From contig NZ_BCNX01000008.1 of assembly GCF_001571405.1 (NCBI RefSeq), positions 124,001-188,000 on the forward strand: a stretch of DNA of 64,000 nucleotides. The letters are read 5' to 3'. Below, piece after piece: positions 25,646 through 33,915 of this stretch; position 1 is the first letter of the stretch; every line of letters starts with the position of its first letter. The notes under the pieces are model-generated. The model did no database searches. It was not told where the DNA came from and saw nothing but the letters and a program-made list of their open reading frames with translations. This DNA is from Methanoculleus thermophilus. Its GTDB lineage: Archaea; Halobacteriota; Methanomicrobia; Methanomicrobiales; Methanoculleaceae. Both the position numbers and the translations under genes were made by a program.

Positions 25646-26141
25646 AAGCCCAGGCGACGAGATTGTCGACCGGTTCATGCGCGATCTCGAGCTCGAGGCG
25701 GAGGCCGGCGGGTATCATCTCAATCCCGACCGGGAGTTCACCCGCGGTCTTGTCCGGGGACTGCTTGCGAATAGGGAGCGCTACGGCTACATCTCCTGCC
25801 CCTGCCGGCTTGCCTCAGGGAACCGGGAGGACGATCTCGATATCATCTGCCCCTGTGACTACCGGGACCCCGATCTCGCCGAGTACGGCGCCTGTTACTG
25901 CGCCCTCTACGTCTCCGCCGAGGTCGCGGCGGGAGCGCGCGTTCCCGATCCCGTCCCGGAACGCCGGCCGCCTCCGGCAGAGCGCAAGCGGCAGAAAGCT
26001 GAGCATACCGTAGTCTCGGAGACCCTGAAGTACCCGGTCTGGCGGTGCCGGGTCTGCGGCTACCTCTGCGCCCGGAATGAGCCGCCTGAGTTCTGCCCGA
26101 TCTGCAGGGTTTCCCGTGACAGGTTCGAGCGGTTCATGTGA
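25638..26141 (+). CDS. ferredoxin:disulfide reductase (FTR catalytic domain fused to rubredoxin)
   Basis: 167 residues. Residues about 10-95 are an FTR catalytic chain with cysteines 54, 56, 71, 73, 86 and 88 in CPCR, CPCDYR and CYCALYV, which hold the 4Fe-4S cluster and redox disulfide. A charged linker leads to a rubredoxin-like end, [10 protein letters not shown]...FCPICRVS. A two-domain enzyme of this kind is known from Methanosarcina acetivorans as ferredoxin:disulfide reductase. The GTG start lies inside the glutaredoxin gene. The last 82 bases overlap the convergent permease gene, so the rubredoxin coding sequence is also read on the other strand. Confidence 0.88.
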   Translation: MPESPGDEIVDRFMRDLELEAEAGGYHLNPDREFTRGLVRGLLANRERYGYISCPCRLASGNREDDLDIICPCDYRDPDLAEYGACYCALYVSAEVAAGARVPDPVPERRPPPAERKRQKAEHTVVSETLKYPVWRCRVCGYLCARNEPPEFCPICRVSRDRFERFM

Positions 26142-27373
26142 AGCAGGTCAAGGAACGCATAGAGAAGGAACGCGGCGACGATCCCGTTTGCCGGGGGGAT
26201 CCCCGGGACCACGAGAGCGGCAAGGGAGCCTGCGGCGTAGGCGGCGAGCCCCTGCAGGTTGAATCGGGGGAGGGCTGCCTCCTCGAGCGCGGGGTAGTGC
26301 CCCTTGTGATGGATGAAGAAGTCGGCCATGATCACCCCGCCGAGCGGGGGGATGAAGACCCCCATCATGACCATATAGGGGATCAGCATATCATACATCC
26401 CTAGCAAAGCAAGGACGGTCCCTGCAACGGCGCCGGCGAAGGTGACCAGCCTTCGCCGTTCGGTCCGAAAGAAGTGGCACCCGGCCACCGAGAAGTTGTA
26501 GATGGTGTTGTCCTGGGTTGTCCAGATGTTTAGAAAGAGCATCAGGACGCCGGCGGAGAGAAGCCCCTGGACGGCCAGAACCTCGACGATGTCGGAGAGA
26601 CCGTAAACGGCGGCACAGACGGCCCCTGCGGCGATCATCAGTCCGTTCCCGAAGAAGAAGGCAAGGAGCGTAGAGCCGACGGCGGCCCGGGTTGAGCCGA
26701 CAAATCGCGTCCAGTTGGCAACCTGCGTCCCGCCGGCGACGAAGGTGCCGACGACGATGGTGAGGGCTTCGGCGACCGTGAGGGTGCCCGCCGACCCTGC
26801 CATGAGAAGACCGTCGAGACCCCCGCCGTCTCTTACGGCAACCGCGCCGCTTATCGCGACAAGAAGGAGCATCGCCGGGACCGCGACCTTCGAGAGCGCT
26901 GCAAGCCCCCGGCAGCCGACGTACGCCGTCAGACAGAACCCGAGGCCAAAGATTATGATCAGGGGAATCTCCCATCCTGCGCCGAGATTCAGGAGGCGAA
27001 CAAGGACGATCGCGATCGTCGCGGCTCCCCAGGCATACCACCCGATCTGGGTGAGTCCGAGGAGGGCGTCGGACCACCGGCTGCCTGCATCGCCGAAGGC
27101 GAACCGGGCGGAGAGGACGGTGGATAGCCCGCTCTTGTAGCCGATGTAGCCGAGACCGGCGACGTAGAGTGAAAGAATCGCACTCCCGGAAAGGATGATC
27201 AGGGCAAGATCAGGCCAGAACCGGAACGCGACCCCGATCTCCGCGCCGCCCCACATCGTGGCGGAGAAGAAGGTGAACCCGAGCAGCACCAGGGTGATCG
27301 GCCAGAACCCGGATCGGTCCTCGTCCGGAACGGCGGAGAGCGGATAGTCCTCTGCATTACTGCGATCCGTCAT
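26060..27373 (-). CDS. codB: cytosine permease-like NCS1 transporter
   Basis: A 437-residue NCS1 family carrier with about 12 helices. It begins [23 protein letters not shown]..., followed by the family sequence [20 protein letters not shown]-like loops ([11 protein letters not shown]) and [13 protein letters not shown], which match CodB-type nucleobase symporters. It would import cytosine or a related base. The last 26 or so residues (after DLLHMNRSN) are hydrophilic and antisense to the rubredoxin domain of the neighbour; most CodB proteins end near the preceding helix, so this tail may come from loss of an earlier stop. No deaminase gene is adjacent. Confidence 0.85.
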   Translation of the reverse strand: MTDRSNAEDYPLSAVPDEDRSGFWPITLVLLGFTFFSATMWGGAEIGVAFRFWPDLALIILSGSAILSLYVAGLGYIGYKSGLSTVLSARFAFGDAGSRWSDALLGLTQIGWYAWGAATIAIVLVRLLNLGAGWEIPLIIIFGLGFCLTAYVGCRGLAALSKVAVPAMLLLVAISGAVAVRDGGGLDGLLMAGSAGTLTVAEALTIVVGTFVAGGTQVANWTRFVGSTRAAVGSTLLAFFFGNGLMIAAGAVCAAVYGLSDIVEVLAVQGLLSAGVLMLFLNIWTTQDNTIYNFSVAGCHFFRTERRRLVTFAGAVAGTVLALLGMYDMLIPYMVMMGVFIPPLGGVIMADFFIHHKGHYPALEEAALPRFNLQGLAAYAAGSLAALVVPGIPPANGIVAAFLLYAFLDLLHMNRSNLSRETLQIGQNSGGSFRAQR

Positions 27374-27559
27374 CTGGCCGCCTTGACCGCTTCGAATTAC
27401 TGCTGCTCCTGCAATAGGTTACAGTTTCGCCATAGAGCACTAATCCATTTCGGATCGTCTTCTGAAAAGACCGCGTCGGATGCTCTTACCCCAAAACCGC
27501 CCACCATCATCCGGCGAAGAGATCCAAGGTCTCATATAGCGGTGGGACGAATCTCCTGT
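27374..27559. other. upstream region of the permease gene
   Basis: 186 bases between the CodB-like start and the small ORF at 27560. A TATA-like CATATAG at 27533-27539 points rightward. I see no riboswitch fold or clear operator for the permease. Confidence 0.4.
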
Positions 27560-27772
27560 ATGCCGAGCGTGCGGATCAATGACGGTGTCCTCCCCTCGGG
27601 TGCTGGTGTCGAGGGGGGGCGAAAGAAGCGACCCGACGAGCAGCAGACCCCTACCTCCCGGGAGCCCATGCCGGAGGTCGAAAAGATGGGGAGCCACGAG
27701 AAGTCCCGGATAAGGGGGCCCCGGTTCGCTGGCGACGAAAGCGCCGATATATTCTACACAGGGACGAAATAG
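27560..27772 (+). CDS. hypothetical small charged protein
   Basis: 70 codons, MPSVRINDGVLPSGAGVEGG..., rich in Lys, Arg, Glu and Gly and probably disordered. Support is contextual: a TATA-like element 21-27 bases before the ATG, GC-rich third positions like its neighbours, and a stop that lies one base from the convergent gene's stop. No family is recognised. It could still be chance ORF. Confidence 0.4.
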   Translation: MPSVRINDGVLPSGAGVEGGRKKRPDEQQTPTSREPMPEVEKMGSHEKSRIRGPRFAGDESADIFYTGTK

Positions 27773-27773
27773 G

Positions 27774-28139
27774 TCACACGAGCACCCGGATATCGGCGGC
27801 GGAGGAGACCACCACCTCCCGCGCCCCACGATAGGTCTGGACAACCCCATACAGCGTCACGCTCTCGTTCTCGTGGAGTTCAAGCCCCGCTGCCACATTT
27901 TGCGGCAGAAAGACGGTAGTGCCGTTGACGGAAAGAATAAGGTGCCCCCCACTCGAGGTCTCTCTGATCTCCTCGATCCTCCCCTCAAGGAGGACCAGCG
28001 CCCCGTCGGGAACCTCTTCCGAGTAAGGTTCCACGAGAAGCGGCCGACCGACGGCGCCAAAGAGGAGGTGGACGGCAAGCACGATCCCGACGACGCCTAC
28101 AAGCATAACGAGTGCTGTCTTCTCCTCCCGTTCCAGCAT
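27774..28139 (-). CDS. membrane-anchored OB-fold-like small protein
   Basis: 121 residues with one membrane helix (residues about 9-31) and a beta-rich outer domain (GALVLLEGRIEEIRETSSGG, VTLYGVVQTYRGAREVVVSSA) that reads like the OB-fold seen in nucleic-acid-binding or CcmE-like proteins. No catalytic residues are evident. It is divergent from the HTH pair at 28210. Function unknown. Confidence 0.65.
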   Translation of the reverse strand: MLEREEKTALVMLVGVVGIVLAVHLLFGAVGRPLLVEPYSEEVPDGALVLLEGRIEEIRETSSGGHLILSVNGTTVFLPQNVAAGLELHENESVTLYGVVQTYRGAREVVVSSAADIRVLV

Positions 28140-28186
28140 AAATCTCTGTAGAACTCCCGGGGCTATAAGATCCGTCAGTTTGATAT

Positions 28187-28201
28187 GTTAACAGCGTTAA
28201 C
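28187..28201. promoter_or_regulatory. tandem GTTAAC palindromes (putative operator)
   Basis: Two GTTAAC sites at 28187-28192 and 28196-28201 are spaced 9 bases apart, directly before the TATA-like ACTATATATGG that contains the start codon of the HTH gene at 28210. The symmetry and position suggest autoregulation by one of the two HTH proteins encoded downstream. Confidence 0.45.
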
Positions 28202-28209
28202 TACTATAT

Positions 28210-28443
28210 ATGGATGATGTGAACCTTCCCCCGTCTTCCAGAAAGATATTGATGCTGCTTGAGGATGGGGGCGCCCTTACCCATAAGGAACTCGTCCGCC
28301 GCAGCAGTCTGGCCCCCCGCACCGTCCGCTATGCCCTAAAACGGCTCAAAGATAACGATATGATCGTAGAGAAGTTCAACTTCCGGGACGCCCGGCAGAT
28401 CCTCTACGAGTATAAAGACCCCCAGATGGTGTCTGCACAATGA
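28210..28443 (+). CDS. small winged-helix transcription regulator (MarR-like)
   Basis: 77 residues, essentially one winged helix: ILMLLEDGGALTHKELVRRS then SLAPRTVRYALKRLKDNDMI. This is the archaeal MarR/ArsR-like class with no ligand domain. The ATG overlaps the end of an ACTATATAT stretch, so the true mRNA start needs care. The stop overlaps the next gene by 4 bases (ATGA at 28440), so two DNA-binding proteins are produced together. Confidence 0.82.
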   Translation: MDDVNLPPSSRKILMLLEDGGALTHKELVRRSSLAPRTVRYALKRLKDNDMIVEKFNFRDARQILYEYKDPQMVSAQ

Positions 28444-28757
28444 CGGAGCCTTTCTCCTGCGACATCATGCGCTGCGACAACCTCGCACGGGTGCTCCTTC
28501 CCCGGATGCGCGCCGAGATGGTCTACCGCCTGGTGAACGAACGCGGGATCACCCAGAGCGAGGCCTCCAAGCGCCTCGGAGTCAGTAGAGCCGCAATATC
28601 CCAGTATATGAGCCGGAAACGCGGGTTTGCCGGGCAGGACTTCTCCGAAGACCTCGATAGGGTCATCGAGCGCTGGGTCTCCGCCGTCGCTTCGGGTGAA
28701 GGGACGATCACCATCTGCGACGTCTGCCGGTCGGCCGGTCTTCCGGAACGCCGGTGA
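28440..28757 (+). CDS. XRE-like regulator with cysteine motifs (COG2522 type)
   Basis: 105 residues: an N-terminal CDIMRC motif, a helix-turn-helix (GITQSEASKRLGVSRAAISQY), and a C-terminal CDVCRSAGLPE. The four cysteines in two pairs could bind zinc or an iron-sulfur cluster and make DNA binding redox- or metal-dependent. It is translationally coupled to the winged-helix gene. It ends 2 bases from the convergent phospholipase-D-like gene. Confidence 0.82.
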   Translation: MTEPFSCDIMRCDNLARVLLPRMRAEMVYRLVNERGITQSEASKRLGVSRAAISQYMSRKRGFAGQDFSEDLDRVIERWVSAVASGEGTITICDVCRSAGLPERR

Positions 28758-28759
28758 AG

Positions 28760-30436
28760 CTATGTGCGCCGTCGGCGGTAGAGGTAGAGCCCAATGAGCC
28801 AGACCAGGATGCATGCTGCTAGAATAATCTTGAGCCGGTCCGGCCCCGGGGCAGCGCCAGCCCCGCTCCCTTTTGAGGCATTCCAGTCGTCGAGAAAGAC
28901 CGCGGTGTAATAAGCGGCGATCGCCGGATGCTCGATGATCACGCCCGCTTCCCGGTTGAACGCCGGGGAGTTGGCATTCCAGTTGATGCTGCTGACAAGG
29001 ACCGCGCGCCCATCGACGATGACGCCTTTGTTATGGATCTTTGCAAGATTATTCGCCTCGATATCCGCAAGCCTGGCCTCAAGCGGTAGCCCTTCGGCCG
29101 CGGCAATCCGGTTGATGACCGCGACCATCTCGTCGTTGTCCGCATCGTCCTCGGTGTTGAACCAGGCGGAGTCGAGGAGGATCTGTACCACGACACCCCG
29201 CCGGGATGCGTTGATCGCGGCCGCAAGGTAGGGATTGAGTTCGTACCGGGTCTCGTTTGTGATGTAGGCCTGCTCGATCGCGATGCTCTCTTCTGCCCCC
29301 TCGATCAGGTCGAGGATGAGCGCGCTCGTATCGGGGGAGAGGACCACCGTCACCCGCGCATCCTCCGCGCGGCAGGGCCCAAACTCCACGGCGTATGTGG
29401 GTGCCCAGGGCGTGTAGAGTTCGGCTGCGGTTCCCTCCAGGGGCACGATATCCCCGCCCGCGGCATCGATGAGGAAGACCTCCCGGAAGTAGGCCGCAAG
29501 GTCGGGGTCCTCGAGGATGACTACCCACCCGCGGTTGCCCTGCAGACCCGGTGCCGGGTAACCGCCGGGCTTGAAGTTCTCGCTCCCGAGGAGGACCGTC
29601 TCGCCATCGATGACGAGGTACTTCGCGTGGTTGTAGCGGTACTTCGCATGGGCCAGATCCGTCGTCTCCATCGCGAGGACCACAATCCCGCTCCGGTTGA
29701 GGGCGCCCGCGACGGCCCGCTCTTCCGGTGAGATGCCGCCCACCGGCCCGCCCTCAAGGAGGACGGTCACCTCAACACCGCGTTCGCGGGCGCCGATGAG
29801 GGCGTCTGCGATCGTAGGGTCGGTGAACTCGTAGACGTTTGCGAGAATCTCGCGCTCGGCGCTCGAGACCGCCGAGAGGAAGGCCTCCTGTGAACAGTCC
29901 GGGGCGACGAACGCAGTCACCTCAACGCCTTCGAACGTTTCCGGACCAAAGCGTGACTGGCCGATACCGAGCGGACGCGGGTCCCAGATGCCATTCTCAA
30001 GGTAGTGGATCTGCCCTTCGCGGGGACGGACGTCCCCGGGCCAGGCCACCTTCTGGACGAGCGTGGTTCCATGGTAGATGAAGAGTTCGTCGCCCTGGTT
30101 CGCCATCTGAAGGTTCCCGCTCTGGATCACGTCCGGCACCGCCGGCGTCCTCCCCTCGATCTCGAAGTCGGGCAGGTACCCGTGGGTCTGCTCGAAGGCC
30201 GGACCGCTCCTTGCGACCACCACCCGCCCGTCTATCCGCGTGCCCGGGGGGAACCGAAACCCGCCCTCTCCATCCGAGAAGACGTAGCCGTCGAGCACCC
30301 CCCTCCCCTCAATCACCAGGTACTCGTCGAGATCCCCGGCAAGATAGGGATCAGGACAGAACTCAACGATCTGGACAGCATCGACGGCGGCAACAAGGAG
30401 GCATACGAGCAGGATGGCTGCGGCGATCCGGCGCAT
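28760..30436 (-). CDS. exported phospholipase D-like protein with C-terminal anchor
   Basis: 558 residues: signal peptide (IAAAILLVCLLVAAVDA), a lamin-tail-like beta domain to about 150, two phospholipase-D domains and a C-terminal helix (IILAACILVWLIGLYLY) ending RRRRT. The two HxK motifs are HAKYLVIDGETVLLGSENF and IHNKGVIVDGRAVLVSSINW, both intact, so phosphodiesterase or transphosphatidylase activity is expected outside the cell membrane. The substrate may be nucleic acid or phospholipid. It contrasts with the cytoplasm-facing cardiolipin synthase at 34442. Confidence 0.85.
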   Translation of the reverse strand: MRRIAAAILLVCLLVAAVDAVQIVEFCPDPYLAGDLDEYLVIEGRGVLDGYVFSDGEGGFRFPPGTRIDGRVVVARSGPAFEQTHGYLPDFEIEGRTPAVPDVIQSGNLQMANQGDELFIYHGTTLVQKVAWPGDVRPREGQIHYLENGIWDPRPLGIGQSRFGPETFEGVEVTAFVAPDCSQEAFLSAVSSAEREILANVYEFTDPTIADALIGARERGVEVTVLLEGGPVGGISPEERAVAGALNRSGIVVLAMETTDLAHAKYRYNHAKYLVIDGETVLLGSENFKPGGYPAPGLQGNRGWVVILEDPDLAAYFREVFLIDAAGGDIVPLEGTAAELYTPWAPTYAVEFGPCRAEDARVTVVLSPDTSALILDLIEGAEESIAIEQAYITNETRYELNPYLAAAINASRRGVVVQILLDSAWFNTEDDADNDEMVAVINRIAAAEGLPLEARLADIEANNLAKIHNKGVIVDGRAVLVSSINWNANSPAFNREAGVIIEHPAIAAYYTAVFLDDWNASKGSGAGAAPGPDRLKIILAACILVWLIGLYLYRRRRT

Positions 30437-30476
30437 ACGCAGGATTATCTAGGTCCCGGTTTAATAGCAAGACGAA

Positions 30477-31079
30477 ATGACTTCGCCTGCACTTCCGCTG
30501 GTCGTCAAGGTGGGTGGAAGCCTCTTTGACCGGACAGCGTCTCTGATCGATATCTTTCAGGAGATCGGGCGCCCGGTGCTGATCGTGCCCGGCGGCGGGA
30601 AGTTCGCCGACCTCGTCCGGCGCCTCAACGTCTCCGATAACGCGGCCCACTGGATGGCCATCGCCGGTATGGAACAGTTCGGATGGTATATCGCCTCGCA
30701 CGGCGTCCCGGCAACCTCCGAGATCGCGCTCCCAGAGGAGGTGACGGTCCTCCTTCCCTATTGTGCCCTCCGGCGGGCCGACCCGCTTCCCCATTCCTGG
30801 GATGTCACATCCGATACCATCGCCGCCTGGGTCGCACGCGAGCTCTCTCTGGATCTCCTCCTCTTAAAATCGGTCGACGGCATTCACCATCACCGAAGGC
30901 TTCTTTCACGCATCGAGGATCCCTCCCTCATCTCCGACGAGGTCGATCCCACGTTCATCCGATTTGTCTTCGAGCACGGTCTCCGGGCCCGGGTGGTGAA
31001 CGGCAGGCACGAGGATCGGGTCCGTGGAGCTCTCCGGGATGAGGCGGTAACGGGGACTCTTCTCGAACCGAGATTTTAA
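30477..31079 (+). CDS. mfnE: amino acid kinase family protein, probable methanofuran biosynthesis kinase MfnE
   Basis: 200 residues with an amino-acid-kinase fold: LPLVVKVGGSLFDRT and VLIVPGGGKFADLVRRL bind phosphate, and LLLKSVDGIHHHRRLL is the nucleotide side. Size and motifs match MfnE, which phosphorylates the aminomethyl-furan phosphate to its diphosphate in methanofuran synthesis. Other methanogen kinases of this family are longer (about 260 residues for aspartate or acetylglutamate kinase). No other methanofuran genes are adjacent, so the assignment rests on the sequence only. Confidence 0.7.
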   Translation: MTSPALPLVVKVGGSLFDRTASLIDIFQEIGRPVLIVPGGGKFADLVRRLNVSDNAAHWMAIAGMEQFGWYIASHGVPATSEIALPEEVTVLLPYCALRRADPLPHSWDVTSDTIAAWVARELSLDLLLLKSVDGIHHHRRLLSRIEDPSLISDEVDPTFIRFVFEHGLRARVVNGRHEDRVRGALRDEAVTGTLLEPRF

Positions 31080-31124
31080 CTCCTGCGAGGGCAATATAAT
31101 AGGTTAACTTTCGAGGAAGCGATA

Positions 31125-31289
31125 ATGACAGCCAAAGAGCGATGTACCTCCTGCAACGCCACACTGGCGGTTGAAGGCTCGACCGGGTTCCCGTGCCCGG
31201 TCTGTGCGAACACGATCTACAGATGCTATCGGTGCAGGGAGCAGAGCATAGCCTATACATGCCCGAAGTGCGGGTTCCAGGGGCCATAA
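31125..31289 (+). CDS. small zinc-finger protein preceding aEF-1beta (HVO_2753 type)
   Basis: 54 residues with four CxxC pairs: CTSC, CPVC, CYRC and CPKC, enough for two zinc sites. It begins MTAKERCTSCNATLAVEG and ends GFQGP. Such proteins sit directly before the elongation factor 1-beta gene across euryarchaea, as here (3 bases between the genes). The haloarchaeal homologue HVO_2753 is a two-zinc protein. It is probably ribosome- or translation-associated. A TATA-like ATATAATAGG lies near 31093-31102. Confidence 0.9.
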   Translation: MTAKERCTSCNATLAVEGSTGFPCPVCANTIYRCYRCREQSIAYTCPKCGFQGP

Positions 31290-31292
31290 GCC

Positions 31293-31547
31293 ATGGGTAA
31301 CGTAGCCATTATCGTCAAGGTCATGCCCGAGTCGCCCGATGTCGACCGTGAGGCGCTCAAAGCAGCGATCCGGGCAGCTGTCCCGGTCGACGACATCAAG
31401 GAAGAGCCGATCGGCTTTGGCCTTGTGGCACTGAAGGTTGTTTCCGTCGTCCCCGATAAAGCCGGGGCTCCTGACGAGGTTGAGAAGGCGCTCCAGAACC
31501 TTGAGGGTGTTGGCAGCGCGGAGATCCTCGAGTCCACCCTCGTGTAA
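31293..31547 (+). CDS. ef1b: elongation factor 1-beta
   Basis: 84 residues, full length for archaeal aEF-1beta, the nucleotide exchange factor of EF-1alpha. The ferredoxin-like fold is evident from GNVAIIVKVMPESPDVD, the basic-acidic DDIKEEPIGFGLVALKVVSVV core and the terminal LEGVGSAEILESTLV. It is transcribed with the zinc-finger gene. Confidence 0.95.
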   Translation: MGNVAIIVKVMPESPDVDREALKAAIRAAVPVDDIKEEPIGFGLVALKVVSVVPDKAGAPDEVEKALQNLEGVGSAEILESTLV

Positions 31548-31574
31548 GGTGGATTCGCACCACTTTTTCCCGTT

Positions 31575-32528
31575 CTATTGGGTCTTTTCCAGCCGCTCCA
31601 TCACTTTAGCAGTGATCTTCTGGATCTTGGCGACCGATCTGCTGAATCCCGCGATCTCATCGTCTTCAAGACGGATCGCAACCGGGAAGACCCCTTCGCG
31701 GTTGATGCGAGCGGGAACACCAATGCAGACATCACCGATCCCGTGGATCTCGCTCTTGATGTAACTGGAGACGGTGAGGATCCTGTTCTCGTTTCCGAGA
31801 ATCGTCCGGACAAGGGTTGCAATCGCTTCACCCGGTCCATAGACGGTAGCGCCCTTGTCTCTGATGATCGCTTCGCCGCTGGTCCTGACGGTCTCGATCA
31901 TCTCCTGTGTGGGAAGTCCTGAGAACGTGGGCAGATTCTGGATCCGGATGCCGCCGATCGTCGTCGCCGACCAGAGCGGGACCATGCTCTTGCCGTGCTC
32001 GCCGATGATACGGGTATGCACCTCGCTGACGTGGACCCGGAAGTAGTGCGCGATGAGGGATTTTAAGCGCATCGAGTCGAGGTGCGTCCCGAGGCCGAAG
32101 ACCTGCCTCGGCTCAAGCCCCGAATACTTCAGGGCAACGGCGGTCATGACGTCGACCGGGTTTGTGATGACAAAGAGAATAGCATCGGGCGATACCTGGC
32201 CGATGGTTCTGGCGGTCTCTGCGACAATCTTTGCGTTCTCGAAGGCGAGGTCGTTTCGGTCCTGGCCCGGCTTGCGGGGCACCCCTGCTGTACAGACAAT
32301 AATATCCGAGTCTCTTGCATCGGCAAGGCTGGTGCTGTATGACAGCCGGACATCGGTGCCTCGTGCGGCGAACGAATCCGAGAGATCACGGCAGCAGCCT
32401 GCAAGAAAGTCTTCGCGCCCAGGTCTCCCGACAAGCAGCATATCGCTGACGTACGGGATCTCGGAGATAGTGTGGGCAGCAAACAAGCCGACGTTCCCTG
32501 TAGCCCCAAGAATCGTTACTTTTGCCAT
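31575..32528 (-). CDS. mdh: malate dehydrogenase (LDH-like family)
   Basis: A 317-residue NAD(P)-dependent 2-hydroxyacid dehydrogenase of the LDH/MDH family. The dinucleotide motif is GATGNVG near residue 8, with AGVPRKPGQDRNDL, the catalytic histidine in RIIGEHGKSMVPLWS and substrate arginines near KPGQDR and RLKSLIAH. It interconverts malate and oxaloacetate in the incomplete TCA branch of methanogens. The frame stays open to 32933, but that part is SRP RNA; the real start is ATG 32528 (MAKVTILGA), only about 12 bases after the RNA 3' end, and no strong ribosome site precedes it. Confidence 0.92.
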   Translation of the reverse strand: MAKVTILGATGNVGLFAAHTISEIPYVSDMLLVGRPGREDFLAGCCRDLSDSFAARGTDVRLSYSTSLADARDSDIIVCTAGVPRKPGQDRNDLAFENAKIVAETARTIGQVSPDAILFVITNPVDVMTAVALKYSGLEPRQVFGLGTHLDSMRLKSLIAHYFRVHVSEVHTRIIGEHGKSMVPLWSATTIGGIRIQNLPTFSGLPTQEMIETVRTSGEAIIRDKGATVYGPGEAIATLVRTILGNENRILTVSSYIKSEIHGIGDVCIGVPARINREGVFPVAIRLEDDEIAGFSRSVAKIQKITAKVMERLEKTQ

Positions 32529-32539
32529 GAAGATCGCCG

Positions 32540-32850
32540 TTGGGGACACGTCCGCAGTCGACCGTGCGCGCAAACATGCACCACTGCACCCCTCCTCCAC
32601 CCCGCAACCCCATGGGCGCCGAACGTCCACGGTAAGTCTGCTCCCTTCCGGGCCTGAACCGGTACCCGCGGCAAGAGGTCGCCGCCCCCTCCGGGGCTTT
32701 GATCCCTCTCCGTCGACCTCATAGGACGAGGTTTCTCCGTCGGGGCGCAGCGGATTCTGCAAGCCGCTGCGGCCTTCCTTGGACTTCGCCCCCCGCGTGA
32801 CGACGGTTTCGGGTGACAGGTGACGCCGAGCCACCCGGGCTAGTCCCCGT
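32540..32850 (-). ncRNA. ffs: 7S signal recognition particle RNA
   Basis: Read on the minus strand, this holds the universal domain IV motif GGCCCGGAAGGGAGCAG (plus strand near 32634-32653), which binds SRP54, and the 5' Alu-type segment GTCACCTGTCACCCGAAACC. The ends pair as GGGGAC (32848-32843) and GTCCCC (32547-32542), giving a closing helix for a molecule of about 310 bases, the normal archaeal size. It guides membrane and secreted proteins to the translocon. A TATA box at 32869-32880 supports the 5' end; exact ends are uncertain by a few bases. Confidence 0.95.
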
Positions 32851-32862
32851 ATACAATGGGCT

Positions 32863-33879
32863 CTAAGGGATAAAAATAACTCCGCCCACGGAAGACTGCC
32901 AGGCCCGGGTGATCCGCGCGACCTTCCCGGCATCTCGCTTCTCGAAGAGGTCCAGAGCGGTAAGGTCGACTTCTGGCGGAAGAACGGTCGAAAGCAGCCT
33001 CAGATCTCCCTGATAGACCGCCGCCTCCTCTGTATCGGCGATCAGGATGGGATCGCGCGCGACCGGGTTGCGCCGGAGGTCGTCGTAGGACCGGTGCATC
33101 GTCACCTCCCCGATCTTGAGGAACTCGCGGTTCAGGTGGAGGTTGCAGGCGGTCCAGTAGGCGGCCGCGTACCAGGCGTCGTTGCAGATGACGCGCGGGA
33201 CACCCATGCGTGCGGCGGCTAGCCCGAGGGTTCCGGCCCCCGAGCACGCGTCGACGAAGACCCGGGGCCGGTGCTCCCTGATCTGGCGTTCGAGGGAGAG
33301 GATCTTTTCGTCACGGTTCCGGGGGAACTCGATATGCAGGACCGATTGCTGCTTGTAGACGGCGATCGGTCCTGCCCGCGTCGGAAAGATATCGGCCCGG
33401 ACGTCGCAGCCCGCAAGCAGGGTATGGGTCGTGGGCGCCGCGTCGGTATCGTTGATCCCCGGTGTCCCTGGGCCTGCTTTGACGACACCCTTAACCTCCG
33501 GGACCGTATCGATCAGGCGTGCTGCCGCCCGCTCTCCTATTGCCCTGGAGAGAAGGACGAGCGATCGCGGCGGGAGATAGGGAGGCCTCCGCATGGCGTA
33601 GCCGGGATGGACGAGCGGTGTCCCGACGGCGGCGAGGGGTTCGGTCCCGGCAAGATCCCCTTCATCGACCATCACCCGGTAGATCTCGGCAAAGACCTCG
33701 TCGATGAACCGTTTCCCGCAGGTGGGACAGGGTTCTGCCGGATCGATACCGGGCGGCGGGCTTTGTTTGTCGTAGACGAGCCCCATGCAGTCCGGGCAGG
33801 GGGCGAAGCGTTCCGGCAGATCGGCAAGGAGTTTGCGGGCCTCGGTGAGGCAGTCGTGCCCGCAGACGGGACAGTGCAT
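32863..33879 (-). CDS. zinc-ribbon methyltransferase-like protein
   Basis: 338 residues. The N-terminal 60 hold three cysteine clusters (CPVCGHDC, CPDC, CPTCGK) for one or two zinc sites. The C-terminal part is a class I methyltransferase fold with a SAM motif VFVDACSGAGTLGLAAARMG and a following acidic ICNDAWYA. The combination suggests RNA or protein methylation; the exact target is unknown. ATG 33879 is chosen because the upstream ATG (33906) lies inside a likely TATA box (CCTATATG), which would make the mRNA leaderless. Confidence 0.75.
   Translation of the reverse strand: MHCPVCGHDCLTEARKLLADLPERFAPCPDCMGLVYDKQSPPPGIDPAEPCPTCGKRFIDEVFAEIYRVMVDEGDLAGTEPLAAVGTPLVHPGYAMRRPPYLPPRSLVLLSRAIGERAAARLIDTVPEVKGVVKAGPGTPGINDTDAAPTTHTLLAGCDVRADIFPTRAGPIAVYKQQSVLHIEFPRNRDEKILSLERQIREHRPRVFVDACSGAGTLGLAAARMGVPRVICNDAWYAAAYWTACNLHLNREFLKIGEVTMHRSYDDLRRNPVARDPILIADTEEAAVYQGDLRLLSTVLPPEVDLTALDLFEKRDAGKVARITRAWQSSVGGVIFIP
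32869..32880 (-). promoter_or_regulatory. TATA box of SRP RNA gene
   Basis: GTTATTTTTATC on the minus strand lies about 20-30 bases before the predicted RNA 5' end. It overlaps the last codons of the upstream methyltransferase gene (ending 32863). Confidence 0.6.
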
Positions 33880-33915
33880 ACACGATTCTGTTGGGGCCCG
33901 CAGCATATAGGTGTA

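Noticed and set aside
27440-27850. Minus-strand 136-codon ORF
   Set aside because: It overlaps the OB-fold-like gene in another frame and has Pro/Gly/Arg-rich shadow composition.
32529-32933. N-terminal extension of malate dehydrogenase (open frame to 32933)
   Set aside because: The extension is antisense-free but is the SRP RNA gene, with domain IV and closing helix; the family start MAKVTILGA is at 32528.
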